Made by a program: the position numbers and the translations under genes. Source: Plasmopara viticola (lineage: Eukaryota; Oomycota; Peronosporomycetes; Peronosporales; Peronosporaceae). Taken from it: a DNA stretch of 64,000 nt. The stretch covers positions 1,649,608-1,713,607 of the forward strand of contig MBPM02000002.1 in NCBI GenBank assembly GCA_001695595.3, given 5' to 3'. Below, in pieces: positions 1 to 12,059 of the stretch (position 1 is its first letter; each line of letters starts with the position of its first letter). The notes beneath the pieces are model-generated. The model was not told where the DNA came from. It did no database searches and saw only the letters and a program-made list of their open reading frames with translations.

Positions 1-2
1 AT

Positions 3-705
3 AGTGTGCGATGGTCAGAAGAAAAGGCAAAAAAGAACGAATTGTTTAAGTTTCTAAAGGACAAAGGCGACGAATCCACGGTGCGTGCAGTGAGAGGGCC
101 CTGGATGTCATCTTAACGTACTGACTAAGCGATGTTTCTCGGTTTAGCTTGTTTTTGTTGCTTCAAAACTCGGCGCGACGATGCTTGCTGAAGCGATTCA
201 AAAGCGGTGTGGAGTTACTGCTGCCGCCATTCACGCGGATAAATCTCAACAAGAGCGACTACATCTGCTTGAATCGTTTGTAACTTCAAACATTTCTGTG
301 CTCGTATCCACGAACGTGCTGAGCCGAGGAATGGATCTCCTGAATGTTGAAAATGTGGTAGTCTATGACTTTCCCAAAAAGATTTCCGACTACGTTCACT
401 TGATTGGCCGAACGGGCCGTGTTCATAATGTATGTGGAAAAGCTCTTACACTTATAAATCAAAACGATTGCTCTCTTTTTCGGGACCTTGTTCATATGTT
501 GCGCCAAGTCAAAGCGTCAGTGCCTTTAAAAGTGTATCAGTATATGCACTCGGAAAACGGGACCTCTAAAGCCAAGTCAATTAAAATTGCGGTGGACGAA
601 TCAAAGCGGGCTTTCCGAATCCGGGAGGAGCTGATGGCTTCGCAAATTTCGAATTGGAAGAAGTGGGATAGCGGTAAAATGAAGCGAAGACGCAAGGGGT
701 CGTGA
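3..705 (+). CDS. DDX59: DEAD-box RNA helicase, C-terminal part (DDX59-like), cut by the window edge
   Basis: This is the 3' part of an ATP-dependent RNA helicase gene; the DEAD core lies upstream of the window. Two exons are visible, 3-80 and 148-705, joined across a 67 nt GT-AG intron (81-147). Splicing gives the run LVFVASKLGATMLAEAIQ, a typical start of the helicase C lobe. Motif V appears as STNVLSRGMDLLNV and motif VI as YVHLIGRTGRV, the arginine-finger region. The lead-in WSEEKAKKNELFKFL and the spacing resemble DDX59 more than general DDX5/DDX41 relatives, as judged from memory of the family. The protein ends in a basic tail (KMKRRRKGS), which fits RNA binding. The frame from 148 is open to the stop at 703-705. 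Family assignment is firm; the DDX59 subtype is likely. Confidence 0.85.
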
Positions 706-1560
706 TGCGATTTAAGAGAAAACATGCTTGCAATTTCCCAGTGTCCCGAGCATTGGGTACTAATTCTTGCTTTATTCGGATGTTCGATAAAGTGATCTAT
801 ACTTATGTTGCGAATATACATATCTCTTCAAATGTGTTTGCATTAAAATGTCTTCCGCCACGGGCCTTAGGACAGATAAATTTGCCTTTCGAATTCTTCA
901 GGTAGTCAAAGGGCTAGCAAGTGTTGCCTTGAACATCATATAAAAAAAGAGTCAACTTGGCAAGGCCAGTTTCGCTTGTTTAAGCCGAATCGTCGTCCTG
1001 AAAATTATGCTGCATCGTCATTTGACCAGATGCATCGTCGTTATTAGGCATACAGGACCTTGTGTCAGATAGTAGCTAATGTTCTTATCACTTTGATCAT
1101 GCGAGTTTTGCGCTATACAAAACCTAATTTGCTAAATCGTGCTTCGGCACTTTTGGTTGGACTACCCCGTGAAGTAACATTTACATTGTTTTCCGGTCGA
1201 TATCTGGATTCTGCCCACCACATCGTGTTGATTTTAGCGTCCTTTTTTTCTAGGAACAGAGATGTGTGTTGGTAAGTTCTCAATATTCAAGAGAAACCAG
1301 GTACCTGCAGATTAACGTGCTAGGTTCTCCGCAGACGGCTGACAACTTGGTCGTAGCTAAGGTTGACTTACATCATCCCACCCTTGGCCACTTCAAAGCC
1401 ACGTCGCTTCATCGAGTTATCGGAGACACTGCTAAGACTAATTGAAATGTCGAAGAAGGCGTCAAAGGCGTCAAAGGGCCTGTTTTGACCAGTTTTTAGA
1501 GTTTGACCTTCTGTTTCGAGAATGGTATATAGCGTGTCTACGATGTAACAATTTGCTTCC
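706..1560. other. Intergenic, no gene seen
   Basis: This stretch downstream of the helicase is AT-rich and has only short unsupported reading frames on both strands. It runs into the minus-strand retroelement debris that begins near 1.57 kb. I see no tRNA, promoter or terminator that I would defend. Confidence 0.5.
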
Positions 1561-1569
1561 TTTAGCATA

Positions 1570-2530
1570 GGAGCAGCCCATTTGCGGAGATATGTGGCCG
1601 ACAATGCCACAATAGTTGCATGTCTTTAATTGCTGTTCTTGTTCTTTCTCTTTAGACGTTTATCTCAAAAAGTCGTGACTTATTCGCCCGACGACCTAAT
1701 TCTATTGGCAACTGCTTGAACGTTTTGACCGATACACAAGGTAGTTTGCCCGAATAATGGGCACACCCGACGTTGGAAGCAATTTTAATAACCTCTTGGA
1801 GAGTGCATAGATTTCTTTTCGATCTCCTTTGCGGTCTCTTCTCATGCTCCACTTTGGGATTTCTAACTCAACTCAGTCTTTGAGCCATAAGCATTTAATA
1901 ATAGAGAGATACTTAAGGATGACTCCAGGTAAAATATAATCGTTCACTCACATCACACTCGTATTCCTTAGGCCGTGAGCATGTGTGCAATTCAATTATG
2001 AGCAGTTCTCATGTCCTGTTTGCTTACAGTCGGCTATAGAGGCACGACCTCAATTCAGCCCGACTTGATCGGGATTACTCTCTCAAAGTTTGACAGCTCT
2101 GTTGCCATCAAAAGGCGCATATTAGCGCAGTACTGTTCCCTTCAGGATTCTTCCTTCCCTGCTCGCCTCTTGATGATACAAGAGCTCATAGCGCTCTTTA
2201 ATATGCTGCATTTGGACTTGCATGTTGCTGTTGCTGCTGAGTGAGATGAGGCAGTTATTGCTCTATGGACATTAAATCTTGTCTTCCTGCTCCAGAAAGA
2301 GTTGAAATAGCTTAAAAGGTTGTATTTGCTGCACCATTGGCACTCGACGCACCATGAGGAGTCTGTACTCATACACTCAAACGCGACGTTGGCCGCAAAG
2401 ATTCCGGTGCTTAATTTACCGTTCTGATTAGGTCTTCGAATTGAAGGTCGGTCCTCATCGGCACGACCCTTTTGTTGGGCCAAACTCGCTGGACTTCTCA
2501 GTACTCTTGGACAATCTACTGCAAATATAT
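1570..2530 (-). pseudogene. Ty1/copia-type gag-pol relic, minus strand
   Basis: Several disconnected minus-strand fragments look like a copia polyprotein in the right order. Near 2525-2507 is a gag zinc-knuckle remnant (GHI- then FAVDCPR in line). At 2483-2142 a frame reads STDSSWCVECQWCSKY, where active elements have the protease context W-x-DSGAS, followed by FNSF and KTRFNVHRA-like text. At 1852-1652 a frame carries LPCVSVKTFKQLPIELGRRANKSRL split over the GAG-pre-integrase to integrase junction. A second knuckle-like string, CNYCGIVGHISPQ, is readable near 1640-1590 and may belong to another nested copy. Stops and frameshifts separate all pieces and the catalytic DSG is lost, so this is dead. 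No long terminal repeats were found by eye. Copia is more likely than gypsy because of the pre-integrase text. Confidence 0.5.
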
Positions 2531-2919
2531 GTTAAGCTCTAGAATGACACCGACGAATTCCATTTTTTTAGTTGTTAAACACAAGTCGTTTTGAAGCTTA
2601 GCGAGCTCGTTGTTGTTGTGCTTAAGAACTCAGTGGTGTTGATAAGCGGATCTTCAAAATCACTAGTCTTTCTCCTATCCGTACATCCAAGTCCAACGAA
2701 ACAGCACACTAGCAACGAATAAAGATCAAGCATAACAATAATAAAGCGAATCTTCGTATAAATAGCAGCGGGGCAGAGATCTATATAGAGACAAAACCAC
2801 TGAATCCCAGTCTGGCTGAAGAACCTCCAGAAATTTGGACAATACAAGCGTGCAATCGCACTGGCCAACCACTGATCATTACGTTCGTTTTAAAGAACAA
2901 ACCTTCGTATTCTAATACT

Positions 2920-3300
2920 CCCCACTCTGTGGCTCGTACTTATCTCTACAAATTGACTCACTTCTTTCTGTGTGACCACGAGCACCCTTGCCTTGAACTT
3001 CTGAGCCTGACACTACAAGTACTACTGTGCAAAGCAGGCATGAAACATTTTGGGGGATCGACTGGCGATGGAGGATTGGACGGCAAACAAAGCAGTGTCA
3101 GCGAAGGAGTAGTATGTGCTTCTTGAAGCAGATTTGAAATTATCTTTATATGGAAAGATCTTACGGATTCTTGTCGTGACTAATTGGGAGCTCTCACTCA
3201 TCGATCTTAAACCTAACATTCTTCTTCGCTTCATCTCAAATTTTACAGATTTTGCATAATTAGCGACTGCTAAGGTGATCCTCAAAGGTCATGGAACGTT
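2920..3300 (+). pseudogene. Copia RNase H / reverse transcriptase C-terminal relic (copy 1)
   Basis: Plus-strand text around 3060-3130 contains KQSSVS followed by a frame reading YVLLEAD. This matches the copia RNase H end, usually SVALSTAEAEYVALSEA. The nucleotide stretch 3060-3290 aligns by eye with 15985-16220: both carry a cggattctt block, then actaattgg, gctctca, and later cttaacattc. The two are therefore diverged copies of one element. This copy points opposite to the adjacent minus-strand copia relic, so they are separate insertions or a rearrangement. Frameshifts and stops make it non-functional. Confidence 0.4.
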
Positions 3301-3641
3301 GTACGCATGGAATATCGTTTCCTTGGTCTGAATATCTGCATCCGCAGAATCCTTTTAATTGTACTAATGCATACGTACGTTTGAGACGATACAAATCTGG
3401 CGGGGTTGCCGTTGCCGGCCAACCTGTCAATGGTAACGGCTACGTAAACAACGGCACGCAGAACTCTGCAGAATTTGCTGATATGGATAGGAACGTACGT
3501 TATGTGAAATACATTGCATGGAAAAAGCGACGACAAGGGCGGTATTTGAATCGTCGTAATGCCCATTTCAATCGAGCTGCTCGTTGGTGTAAAAAAGCCG
3601 TTCAGCCAGCTCTCATCATGAAGCTCTATGCTTCCTTGTGA
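3291..3641 (+). CDS. Unrecognised 116-codon open frame in repeat debris
   Basis: A 116-codon frame opens with ATG immediately after the copia RNase H relic. It is basic in its second half (IAWKKRRQGRYLNRRNAHF) with no signal peptide, membrane segment or motif I can name. It may be part of the 3' region of the same retroelement rather than a host gene. I list it because its length is above the local background, but its reality is doubtful. Confidence 0.15.
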   Translation: MERCTHGISFPWSEYLHPQNPFNCTNAYVRLRRYKSGGVAVAGQPVNGNGYVNNGTQNSAEFADMDRNVRYVKYIAWKKRRQGRYLNRRNAHFNRAARWCKKAVQPALIMKLYASL

Positions 3642-4897
3642 CGGCTATGTCAGCTTCCTTGTACCGACTCAACTGCAACCATATTAACGCTGCTGTCTTT
3701 ATTACGTTGGGTCCCGACATCATCACCATCTTTTTGTCATTAATAATCTTGAGCGAGGTCAATATATTCTCAAAGGCAAACTCGTCAACAATCTTAAGCC
3801 ATAGTTTGACATTTGACTTGTGCTGAATCAAGGCTTCAAGAAAAGCTGAGGTCCGACACGCAAAGATCGGAATCACGAAAGTTGTTTCGGTCGCAAGTTG
3901 CACGAAACTTGTGTGGACGTTAGATGTGCAAAACTGACAGAACGAAAGTTACAATTAAATCTGCGATTTGCAGAACCTGATGATGTTTAAGACATTGACG
4001 TTTACTAGAGACGCGTGTTGTTAGTACATTTAGCAAATGATTGACCATCAATTGGCCGAACCACTAAGCTCAAGCGTAGAAGGAAAAGCAACTGCCATTT
4101 GCATGCCAAAAGACGTTCTAAAAGTAGCTCGCTTAAGCTCATAAGAGAGATGCAAAGTCTTCGAGCTGTTCATCACAGGGGGTAGAAAATTTTACACAAT
4201 ACGAGTTCATTGAAATGCTAATTGATCTGCCTCTCAAAGCATCTAGAGACCAAACGTTTTCCTGGCGGGCTAATTTTCCTTGTTGTGTTGTGCTAAAGCC
4301 TTTCACAATAGTTGGCATGACACTCGTTGTAGCCTTTTATTATTATTTTCTGCGCTGTCTATAATTTTAACAAATATAGACCTGTTATCAGGCTGGAGCA
4401 AAAGCTTGTGCGTAAGCTCCTTCCGTATCGGAGGTGTCCCGCCAAAAATCTCAGTGCGAAAAGCTGTGCTCGCATATTTGCGTAGCACTTCATTCGCCGG
4501 AATGACTTAAAGAGATTGTCTTTCTTCATTCTTGAAGCGCTTGCCCTTCTTGGATTCACGGGGTTGTTCACGTAAACGTTTTTGATGTCTTTTTCCGTAA
4601 TGCAAGCTGAGAAGAGATTAAAAGCCTCATTCCTGACCATGATAAAATTGGTTGAATCGTTTTGGCACTGTCGTCGCTGCCTTCTAGCCAGTTTAATAGC
4701 TTAAGTGCATCGACTTGCTTAGGTTTGGCGGGCAACAAATCCGGCTGATAGCTCGGTGCGAGAGTAATGGACATGGGGCAAAGCTTGCTTTGAAAAGATA
4801 AGTGCAAAGATGTGCTAAGCCAGGGCCCAACAATAGATTGTGCACGACGATTGTGTGATGTATTGCAGAAGCCGTAAATAAGGGGGTTTAAGCTCAC
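3616..4897 (-). pseudogene. Unrecognised broken minus-strand coding relics
   Basis: Three minus-strand frames lie here: 3903-3616 (95 codons), 4640-4359 (93 codons) and 4897-4568 (109 codons). A further short frame at 4488-4303 overlaps the second. They have balanced, protein-like composition, for example KLWLKIVDEFAFENILTSL in the first and VDALKLLNWLEGSDDSAKT in the third. Adjacent frames overlap, as if one longer reading frame had been shifted. None has a secretion signal, RXLR or LFLAK motif that I can see. I do not recognise the families. Confidence 0.2.
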
Positions 4898-4899
4898 AC

Positions 4900-5860
4900 G
4901 CTGCCTGGGAGCTGGGGACTTGATGCCATGTAAGGCAGCATGTGACGATCAAACCGGAGGAAGAAAGGGGCTAGATTTGTCTTTGCCGCCATCGGCCTGA
5001 AGACTATACTCGCTATGAGAGTAATGCTACTAGTGGATTTCCCATAACAAAAAATAGGTTTTGTCGTCTTCTGTTTGATTAATGCTTGTCTGAAACAAAG
5101 ATGTTACGGTAAAAAGTCGGTTTAATTATCACACAGCTACGACCACAATTTACATCTCTACCCCTTCGCATCATACGGTATACACTCTTAGACAATGTTG
5201 TGATGCACTTTCACTTTTGTTTGGCATGCATTAGCATCCAACAAACTGTTCACCAAGTGAAATGGTCGTATTTACACTTTTGGCTCTAAACAGAACGTCA
5301 AATCTCAGACAAGTTTATTACACTTTGCGCAGCTTCTTGTAAACGCCGATTACTTCTAGTGCATTACAGACAGTCAGACATCACAAATTTTATTAGTGTT
5401 AACTTTAGGAGATTACTGAGCAGCCACGAGCACACGAAACCGGAGAACATTGGATCCAGAATTCTAGTGCGCATGAACATCCTCTTCGTTCGGCACTCTT
5501 CACAAGAGCAGCCGCTGCTAAAGTCTTAGAAAACGACTTTACTACGACCAGCGTTTTGGTGCTCGAAAGCTTGTTTAAAAACGGATATATGATTGCTAGG
5601 TTAACCAGTAGAAAAAAGTCAGCTATGCGTTTTGCTGTCGTTTTATTAACCATCGCAATTCAGTGACATTTTGATAATTAAATGTCTAAACATCAATCTC
5701 AAATTAAAAAAACGTCAATCTGTCTAGTAATCCGGTCGATAGATCGGACTCCATAACCCTTGTGCTAAGAATAGCCTCTGTCATTACCCTTCACCACTTG
5801 AGCTTGTCTTACATGACTTCTTCCCATTTCTTTTTGTATGTTAAACCTATCAGAAATTAC
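4900..5860. other. Intergenic, nothing supportable
   Basis: AT-rich sequence with one 82-codon minus frame at 5653-5405 that resembles nothing I know. I see no RNA gene or structured repeat. Confidence 0.4.
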
Positions 5861-5863
5861 ACG

Positions 5864-6095
5864 TTAGGACTGAGCTGTCACTACCGCTGAATGCTGGTAG
5901 CTGTACGTCCCATTTCTGACACCAAAAGCTAAACCTTTTCTTTTTTTTAATACGTCCAGTTCACTTAACTAGCACGCAACCATATCGAGTATAAATTTGG
6001 CAGGGTAAACACACTTTTTGGTTGGATTACTCACCTTTTAGTGACCTATCCCTGGTTGCCTTTTCGGATCCTATTGATATGGAACTAATTTTCCT
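5864..6095 (-). repeat. Dispersed ~300 bp repeat, copy A (most decayed)
   Basis: The block begins with ttaggactgagctgtca and continues through tgaatgctggtagc. It later holds gttggattactcacc, tagtgacctatcc and tcggatcctattgatatgg. The same ordered landmarks occur at 11385-11700 and 17099-17420, so all three are copies of one family. This copy is the most diverged. Orientation is given as minus because the best-preserved copy (11.4 kb) has a tRNA-type box B on the minus strand. Confidence 0.55.
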
Positions 6096-9000
6096 TAGAC
6101 TATTTTCATGAAATTTCCTCACTTACAATGGCCTTGGACTTGAAGACGATGCTTTTTGATAAAGTACTTTGAAAAAAGTCTTAATTGCGCCAATGATGCG
6201 CGTATTTGCATCCGTATAGCTCCTTAGTCAATACACTTAGAATTTGCTCGCATGTGGATGAAACGGATTTCAAAGGTCATTTCCTTGTACTTTAGATCAG
6301 GCTTTATGCGAATTTGGCGGTGCATTTGCCCTATGGGGCTTGAACGCCTTCGTCAGCAGTCAACCAAATTGTCGCAGGAGCGCGCACGTGCCCTTTGAAC
6401 ATATATAACCCTTTTTCGGAGCACATTTTTTAAAATGTCAACATGGTTTCCAATAAATCACTCTCGCTATGATAAGGTAGCAAAAAATTATTTCTTTACT
6501 TCAGTGTGCTGTACATTGTACACCCATGCCTAGTTGTTTTGTGTATCATCCGTTCCAGAAATTGATGCCTGTGCGGAGATTGTAACCACGTTTGATTTTG
6601 TTTACGTGCACGATCCGCAGCTTGCCATTTGATTTTGAGACACAAAACCTAGTCTTGCAACAAAAATCAATGTTCTCTTAGGCATTTCCACCCCCTTTTT
6701 GAACAAGAGAGTGCATCAATGACGCTGCACAGTTCCTCTAACAAAAACTACTGCCCTATCATGGAGCATTTGACTCTCACAGCAAGTCACTTTTTTTATG
6801 ATGCACATTATTTAATGGTAATAATGTCGTAAGCGAGCCCTTTAACGAAAGATATACTGGTCCGACAGATCCTTTAGCATCATAGATCAACTTCGTGCGC
6901 TATGTGCATTCTTAATTTTTTAAGTACAACTTCATTCAAAAGTGCAAAAAATAAGATCTTTTCCGCGACGATGACCGTTGACTTCACAAGCCTTTTCAAC
7001 TCTGCCATGAAAATCATACTTACCTCAAATGAGCCTTTACTGATGGAATAAGCTTAAGGCTTCTCTTTGTTCCGATCATACCTTTACCGGTATATTTACG
7101 TACACGATAAAATTTCACCGCTCAAAACACGAGTACCTGCGCTGCCCTTTGAGCGCCAAACGTTGCTAAATTCTCTTTATGGATCTTTGAGGACTTAAGA
7201 AATGCTCCATGTCGTATTTGTCTCATTCGTGCGACTAAACTGACGTCTACATTCACGTCCAATGACGAGATCTATTTGTCAAAGCCTTCGCTGAGTGAAA
7301 TAGATGCCAAACTTTGTGCATCAAAAATGCATCACCTCAGTTACCCCAAAATCAAATTGCCTATGTCTTTCCAAATATACAACAAACGCTGTCCACGACG
7401 AGCATTGTAGAATGAGTAAAAAGGGAAAGGGCAGGACCTCGCCCTTTAAATCTAGACTGGAAGTCGAACATGTTGGTCACGGCTCCCACCGAGCGCTATC
7501 CCCTTGGAGATTTATTCAGTGGTCGACTTTTCAATTCGGGTGCGAAAAAAGCGCCTCGCTTTTATAGAGTCGATTATACCCATTTCATGCAGTATATGAT
7601 GAATCTTATTAGTATTAATCAGTGACTTTCGTGCTTTGAAAGCGCAGTAGCCCGTACTGCTTTTGCGTTTTCGTCTTCCATTTTATGCAGTAATGAGTCT
7701 TGTGAAATTTGCTCAGGGAATCGCAGCCACCTGATGCACAGCGGAGGGCCTTGATCACACTGCCTTAGCTTCACCTCATCCATGCAATCACCGACATGCA
7801 CCAGTTTGCTTGTTACGTGCACCACTCATTTTCTCGACACCATCACACTTCATTTCCGGCAATCCACTATGCAGCACGTTGACTGGCTTTATCAAGTGTT
7901 CGAATCGATAGCGCTTTTACCTCCAAGCCGAGGTCGAGTAATATCTCATCATAGCTCCGCTAGGAGCAAAACGGGTTATGCTTTGGGTTTTTGGCCTCCA
8001 ATCAACTCATATCTTATGACGCAAAACTCGAGATAAGGTCATATTCTGCGTTCGGGTCTAACACCAATCCGTGCATGGTTAGAGAACTTCACATTCTACC
8101 CGTCGACATCCTGAGAACATCGACCCTCGCACTTTGACTTATTGAGTGGGGACAATGTCTCTTTTGTGTGCTCTGACCGCTGAGCGTATGACTAGCTTTT
8201 TCCAACAGTGAGAGCTGAACATTATTGCCCGATGCCTACAAGTTGACCACAATAGACCCATGCTAATTAAATTATTCACAACATTTTTCTCGTCATCAGC
8301 AGGCCACACTTGCAGACACGATCCATGTCATAGAGCACTGAGCATTTTAGGAAATGTCGACTTGAAGTCTCTTGCTAAGGCTCGAGAGAGCTTAGTACTT
8401 GCTCGCAAGATACTTCGGCCTACAGGTTGCTACTGTCTTTTTGTAATCTGAAAAACGAATGGTTGTCCTTGACCTTTATCTCCCTCATACTTGGTGCGCT
8501 TAAAATGAGGGGGGTCATTTGAGCCACAACAAGAGGTACCGCAGAGCAAGCGTTCATAGATATCCATGTACCAATCATAAGCCCAAAGATTTATCAACAT
8601 TGTAGACATTTGCGACTACAGGAACACCCAACGGACCTTGCCTATGTGAGCCCTCACCTACCCGTACCACCATAAATTCAAAATTGGCAGTCAATGCTAC
8701 TTTCCGGTGTACCCTCAACTTTATTTTAAATACTCTGACACGGCTACGCGCGTGCGCAGTCCATACAAAAAAAGGATCTTCCATCTCTATTGATATAGAG
8801 TTACTGGTCATCACAGCTAGTGGAGTTAATAACTCTGCCTCGACCTCTACCAAATTCGCTCAATTATAGTGGGTCGCAATGAAGTGTTACCTTTTCGACC
8901 TTTCTGATCTAAAACAATAAAATTTCTCCCCATTTATCATCAAAGACATCGTGAATAAGGTCGGTGTGGGCAGAATATCCTCTTTAGATGCCGGCATCAT

Positions 9001-10680
9001 CGTCACAGGTAATTTTGCCTAATAAAGATGCCTTAACCGGGGCAGATGAGAGCAAGCTGATTGCGTGGTCGAGTTCTTGTGCAGCTAAAATGTGTACCCT
9101 CTTGAAGCCAAACAGAATTAAGCTTATTCTGCCTGCAAAACCAAAAAATGTCATCAGCAATCGGGATATGATTGTCAATCAATTTGCTTCTTTTCCGATG
9201 CAACCAACCAAAACTCTAATTACGACAATTCGCTTTGCTTAAGACTAGCACTTAAAACAGCGCATGTACCGAGTTTCGACGATTCGCTTTGCCCGATTGT
9301 AAGTGCGTGTCATCAAAATATTTTCCGACCCATAATCCAACAGATCATCTGAAAGAAGTTATACAGGTACGCAGTCTCGATGCTCGCTTAAAAACTGTGC
9401 AGCCACCTGGTTGCGAAAGCTTTCAAACAAATCCTGCTTGTCGTCATCGTAACGAATAAATAAGTGTTAAAATTATTAAGCCAAACAGTTGTGTAAAGCT
9501 CTGTACAATTGACCGCGCTTGTAGCGCGGAATTCTCTAGTTGATCTCTTGCGGCTAGGTATCCACATTTTGCAGGAGTTTATTTATCCAAGTTTTCTTGC
9601 ACATTTCGGATCACATTATGCTGAAGAAAATAGAACAACTCTGCCTTGACTCCAGCCTTTCACTTGGGTCAGATAAGGGTATTTATCAATCCGCCAAACT
9701 TTGACAACTCTACGCTTGAAGAAGTGCATACTTAGCACTCATATTTACCTTTGAATAAAAGTCCTATAGACCACCAGCTAAGACACCTAATTTTCTCTCG
9801 GCAACAGGTTTGGTGCCCAAAATCAAATTTTGTGCTCGCGAATAAAGACTCGTTTGCCTTTTTAAAAAGATTCCCATTTCAATTTTCCATTTCGTGCTGA
9901 GAAACCAAACCAATTGGTAAGGCGAGAAGTCAATTCTCTAAAAGTGTTCCGCAGAAGCCGACGTTGCAAAACTTATCGGAAAGTTGTTGATATTATCGAA
10001 TAGCAGCTAATTTAAATGGTAGTGATCGGCATTTTCGACTGCGATTGTATCTTCAACTAGCGGCAACTGATATGTAACTGTCTCGGCGTTTACACAATCT
10101 ACAGAAACGTAATTTTGGGTGCGGCTGTAAAATCGCTGCCGCTATGCCTCAATATGCGGACAAAAGAACGCAGATACGCAACGCAAACTGTTAAGCGTGC
10201 TAGGATTGGTGGTGGACCTTCATCAATGTCAAAGCTCCAGTTGTAATAATTAGACCGGTGTCAATCACGCGTATTGTAGACCTATTGTTGTCATTCATGC
10301 GAACCGCAATGGAGGTCCCACGTACTGCGTAAAGCACACCCATCTTGTTGCCATTAACGCGTACAGTGTTACGTAAAGTCATTTGCAATTGAGTAATCCT
10401 TCTCGTCTAGTACAGCGGGAACAAGGATCGTCACCGCAACGAAGGGCTAGCTAGAGATCCGCTGCAACTATAGCACATGACATAGTTGAAACGAGTGATG
10501 GGCGAGCCACAAAAAAAACACAGGTGCAACTTTCCTAGCAGCTCAAAGCTTCCAGCTTTTTTTAGTAGGGAACACGGACTTGAGACGCACCATTTCTTGA
10601 GAGCGACGACTTGATTGACCGGCAAGCAAGCAGTCAAACAATCGGCCGACAAGAGCTAAAGCCTGCACTTCATCTTAGTA
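6096..10680. other. Long gene-poor stretch
   Basis: About 4.6 kb without a convincing gene. Short frames exist, for example 87 codons at 7304-7567 and 84 codons at 8988-9242 on the plus strand. None shows a recognisable domain, good start context or splice-linked partners. A small hairpin-capable sequence (accgcgctt ... agcgcgg) sits near 9510-9530. I see no tRNA, LTR pair or CRISPR-like array. Confidence 0.5.
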
Positions 10681-10689
10681 AAAACCCGC

Positions 10690-10890
10690 GAGCGGTCGAG
10701 TGAGTGGTCTGATTCGTCGGTCTAGCAAGCAATCGAAATTGAATGACGAGCGGTCTGCGATTCGTTTTGCGAGTGGTCCAGGCTCAGTCAGGCGACGCGG
10801 TCCAACGGGTCCACAGAGCGCAGGGAAGCCAGAGGATGTAGATCACGGGGAGGCAAGAAGAAGCGAGACGAGGCAGGGCGATCGCTGATA
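10690..10890 (+). other. Arginine/glycine-rich frame, probably transposon debris
   Basis: A GC-richer patch encodes RFASGPGSVRRRGPTGPQSA followed by an acidic-basic run on the plus strand. Such low-complexity basic text is common in gag-like retroelement remnants, but no zinc knuckle or enzyme motif accompanies it. Composition differs from the AT-rich flanks. Confidence 0.2.
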
Positions 10891-11384
10891 GCGTTCAACA
10901 ATTCCCTTGGTAGTAATAGGCAGAGATATAGATCGTGAGGAACCGCTGCTTTTGTAGAAAGCTATGGTGCATACTATGTCCTCCACCTTTTGCCACATTC
11001 TACGCACGCGACCGCTGGGCATAGACTACTGGCAAAGGTGGAAACGGCAGCCAGGATGAAGACCACTCAAATGTGGCGATCAGCGTGCTTGGTCAGACTA
11101 CAATATACCAGGTTTACTTCTGCAAGCACTTATGCGTTCGCTCTAAGTCAGAAACGAAGAATTGAGAATCCGATCTTATGGGTAAATAAATAATCTATGT
11201 AAGCTCATCCATGGCAGTCCTGGAGAAAGAGTCTGTATGTGGCTGCAATTTATTTGAAGAGTTTTCATAGTTGCTTATCCAGTGAGTCCGACGCCACGCG
11301 TTTCCGCCTCTCCTCTCTCCGTCACGCCTCTTTTGCCAACTTAAACATCTACGTAAAGAGGTTGAAGCTACCGGAACCCACGCG

Positions 11385-11700
11385 CTAGGACTAAACTGTC
11401 TCTATCGCGGGATGCTGGTAGCAATCCGACCCATATTGGGACCGGGTTCCGTACCCCTCATCACACTATGGGGCTTTTTCGGTCAGTGGGGCGTCTTCCA
11501 CCCAGCCCTTCTATTAGCCAATCGGGCGCGAGTTGGTAGGGCAGTCACCCACTCGGGTGTGATGGCTCGTCCACTATCTCCGGCTTCCTTAATTCGGATC
11601 CTATGGGTATCGAACCAGGTACCTCCCGGTCCTAATGGCGGATTTAGAGTTCTCTGGACAGAGCGCTGCTCTCAAATGCTAATAAGAACACAAAATACTT
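11385..11700 (-). repeat. Dispersed ~300 bp repeat, copy B, with tRNA-like box B (SINE-like)
   Basis: This is the best-preserved member of a three-copy family. Read on the minus strand it starts near 11700 with gagagcagcgctctgtcc. At 11616-11606 it carries GGTTCGATACC, a perfect match to the RNA polymerase III box B consensus GGTTCGANNCC. It ends near 11385 with gacagtttagtcctag after ctaccagcatcccgcg. A promoter-like tRNA head plus an unrelated body is the build of a tRNA-derived SINE. A clear box A was not found. The string acatctacgtaaag occurs on both sides (11346-11359 and 11750-11763), and the cause of that is unknown. Confidence 0.55.
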
Positions 11701-11702
11701 AA

Positions 11703-12059
11703 ATGTTCTATTTTGCGGGTGAGTGCCTCTCGAGCCACAAAGTCGGTAACATCTACGTAAAGACCATATACTATGTTGTATGGATAAAAATGTGTATTAT
11801 TTGTTTCCTTCCATTATTTACTTTATGTAAAATTTCAGTATCGCTACGGCAGTATACAAGCTTTTCGACTCCCAAAATACATTCCAATAGATTTTGCTTT
11901 AATTTTTTCCCGATCAATATGGTCAAGATTAAACCTGCGTGCAAAAGTGCGAGTCGGTGATGCGGCTGTAAATTTCCTTCGGTTTTAAGCTAAATTTGAG
12001 TTCTGAACGCAACTAAATATGGACAAAATATAAAGCACGGCCGCCACAATTTCATAAGG
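11703..12059. other. 5' flank of the phosphoesterase gene
   Basis: AT-rich region between the repeat and the next gene. It should hold the promoter and 5' leader of the phosphoesterase at 12060. I cannot point to a specific initiator or TATA-like element with confidence. Confidence 0.4.

Noticed and set aside
11600..11690. Functional tRNA gene
   Set aside because: Box B is perfect but no cloverleaf with a 7 bp acceptor stem could be drawn, and the sequence belongs to a dispersed repeat.
11346..11763. LTR pair suggested by repeated acatctacgtaaag
   Set aside because: Only 14 bases are shared, with no TG...CA ends and no primer-binding site.
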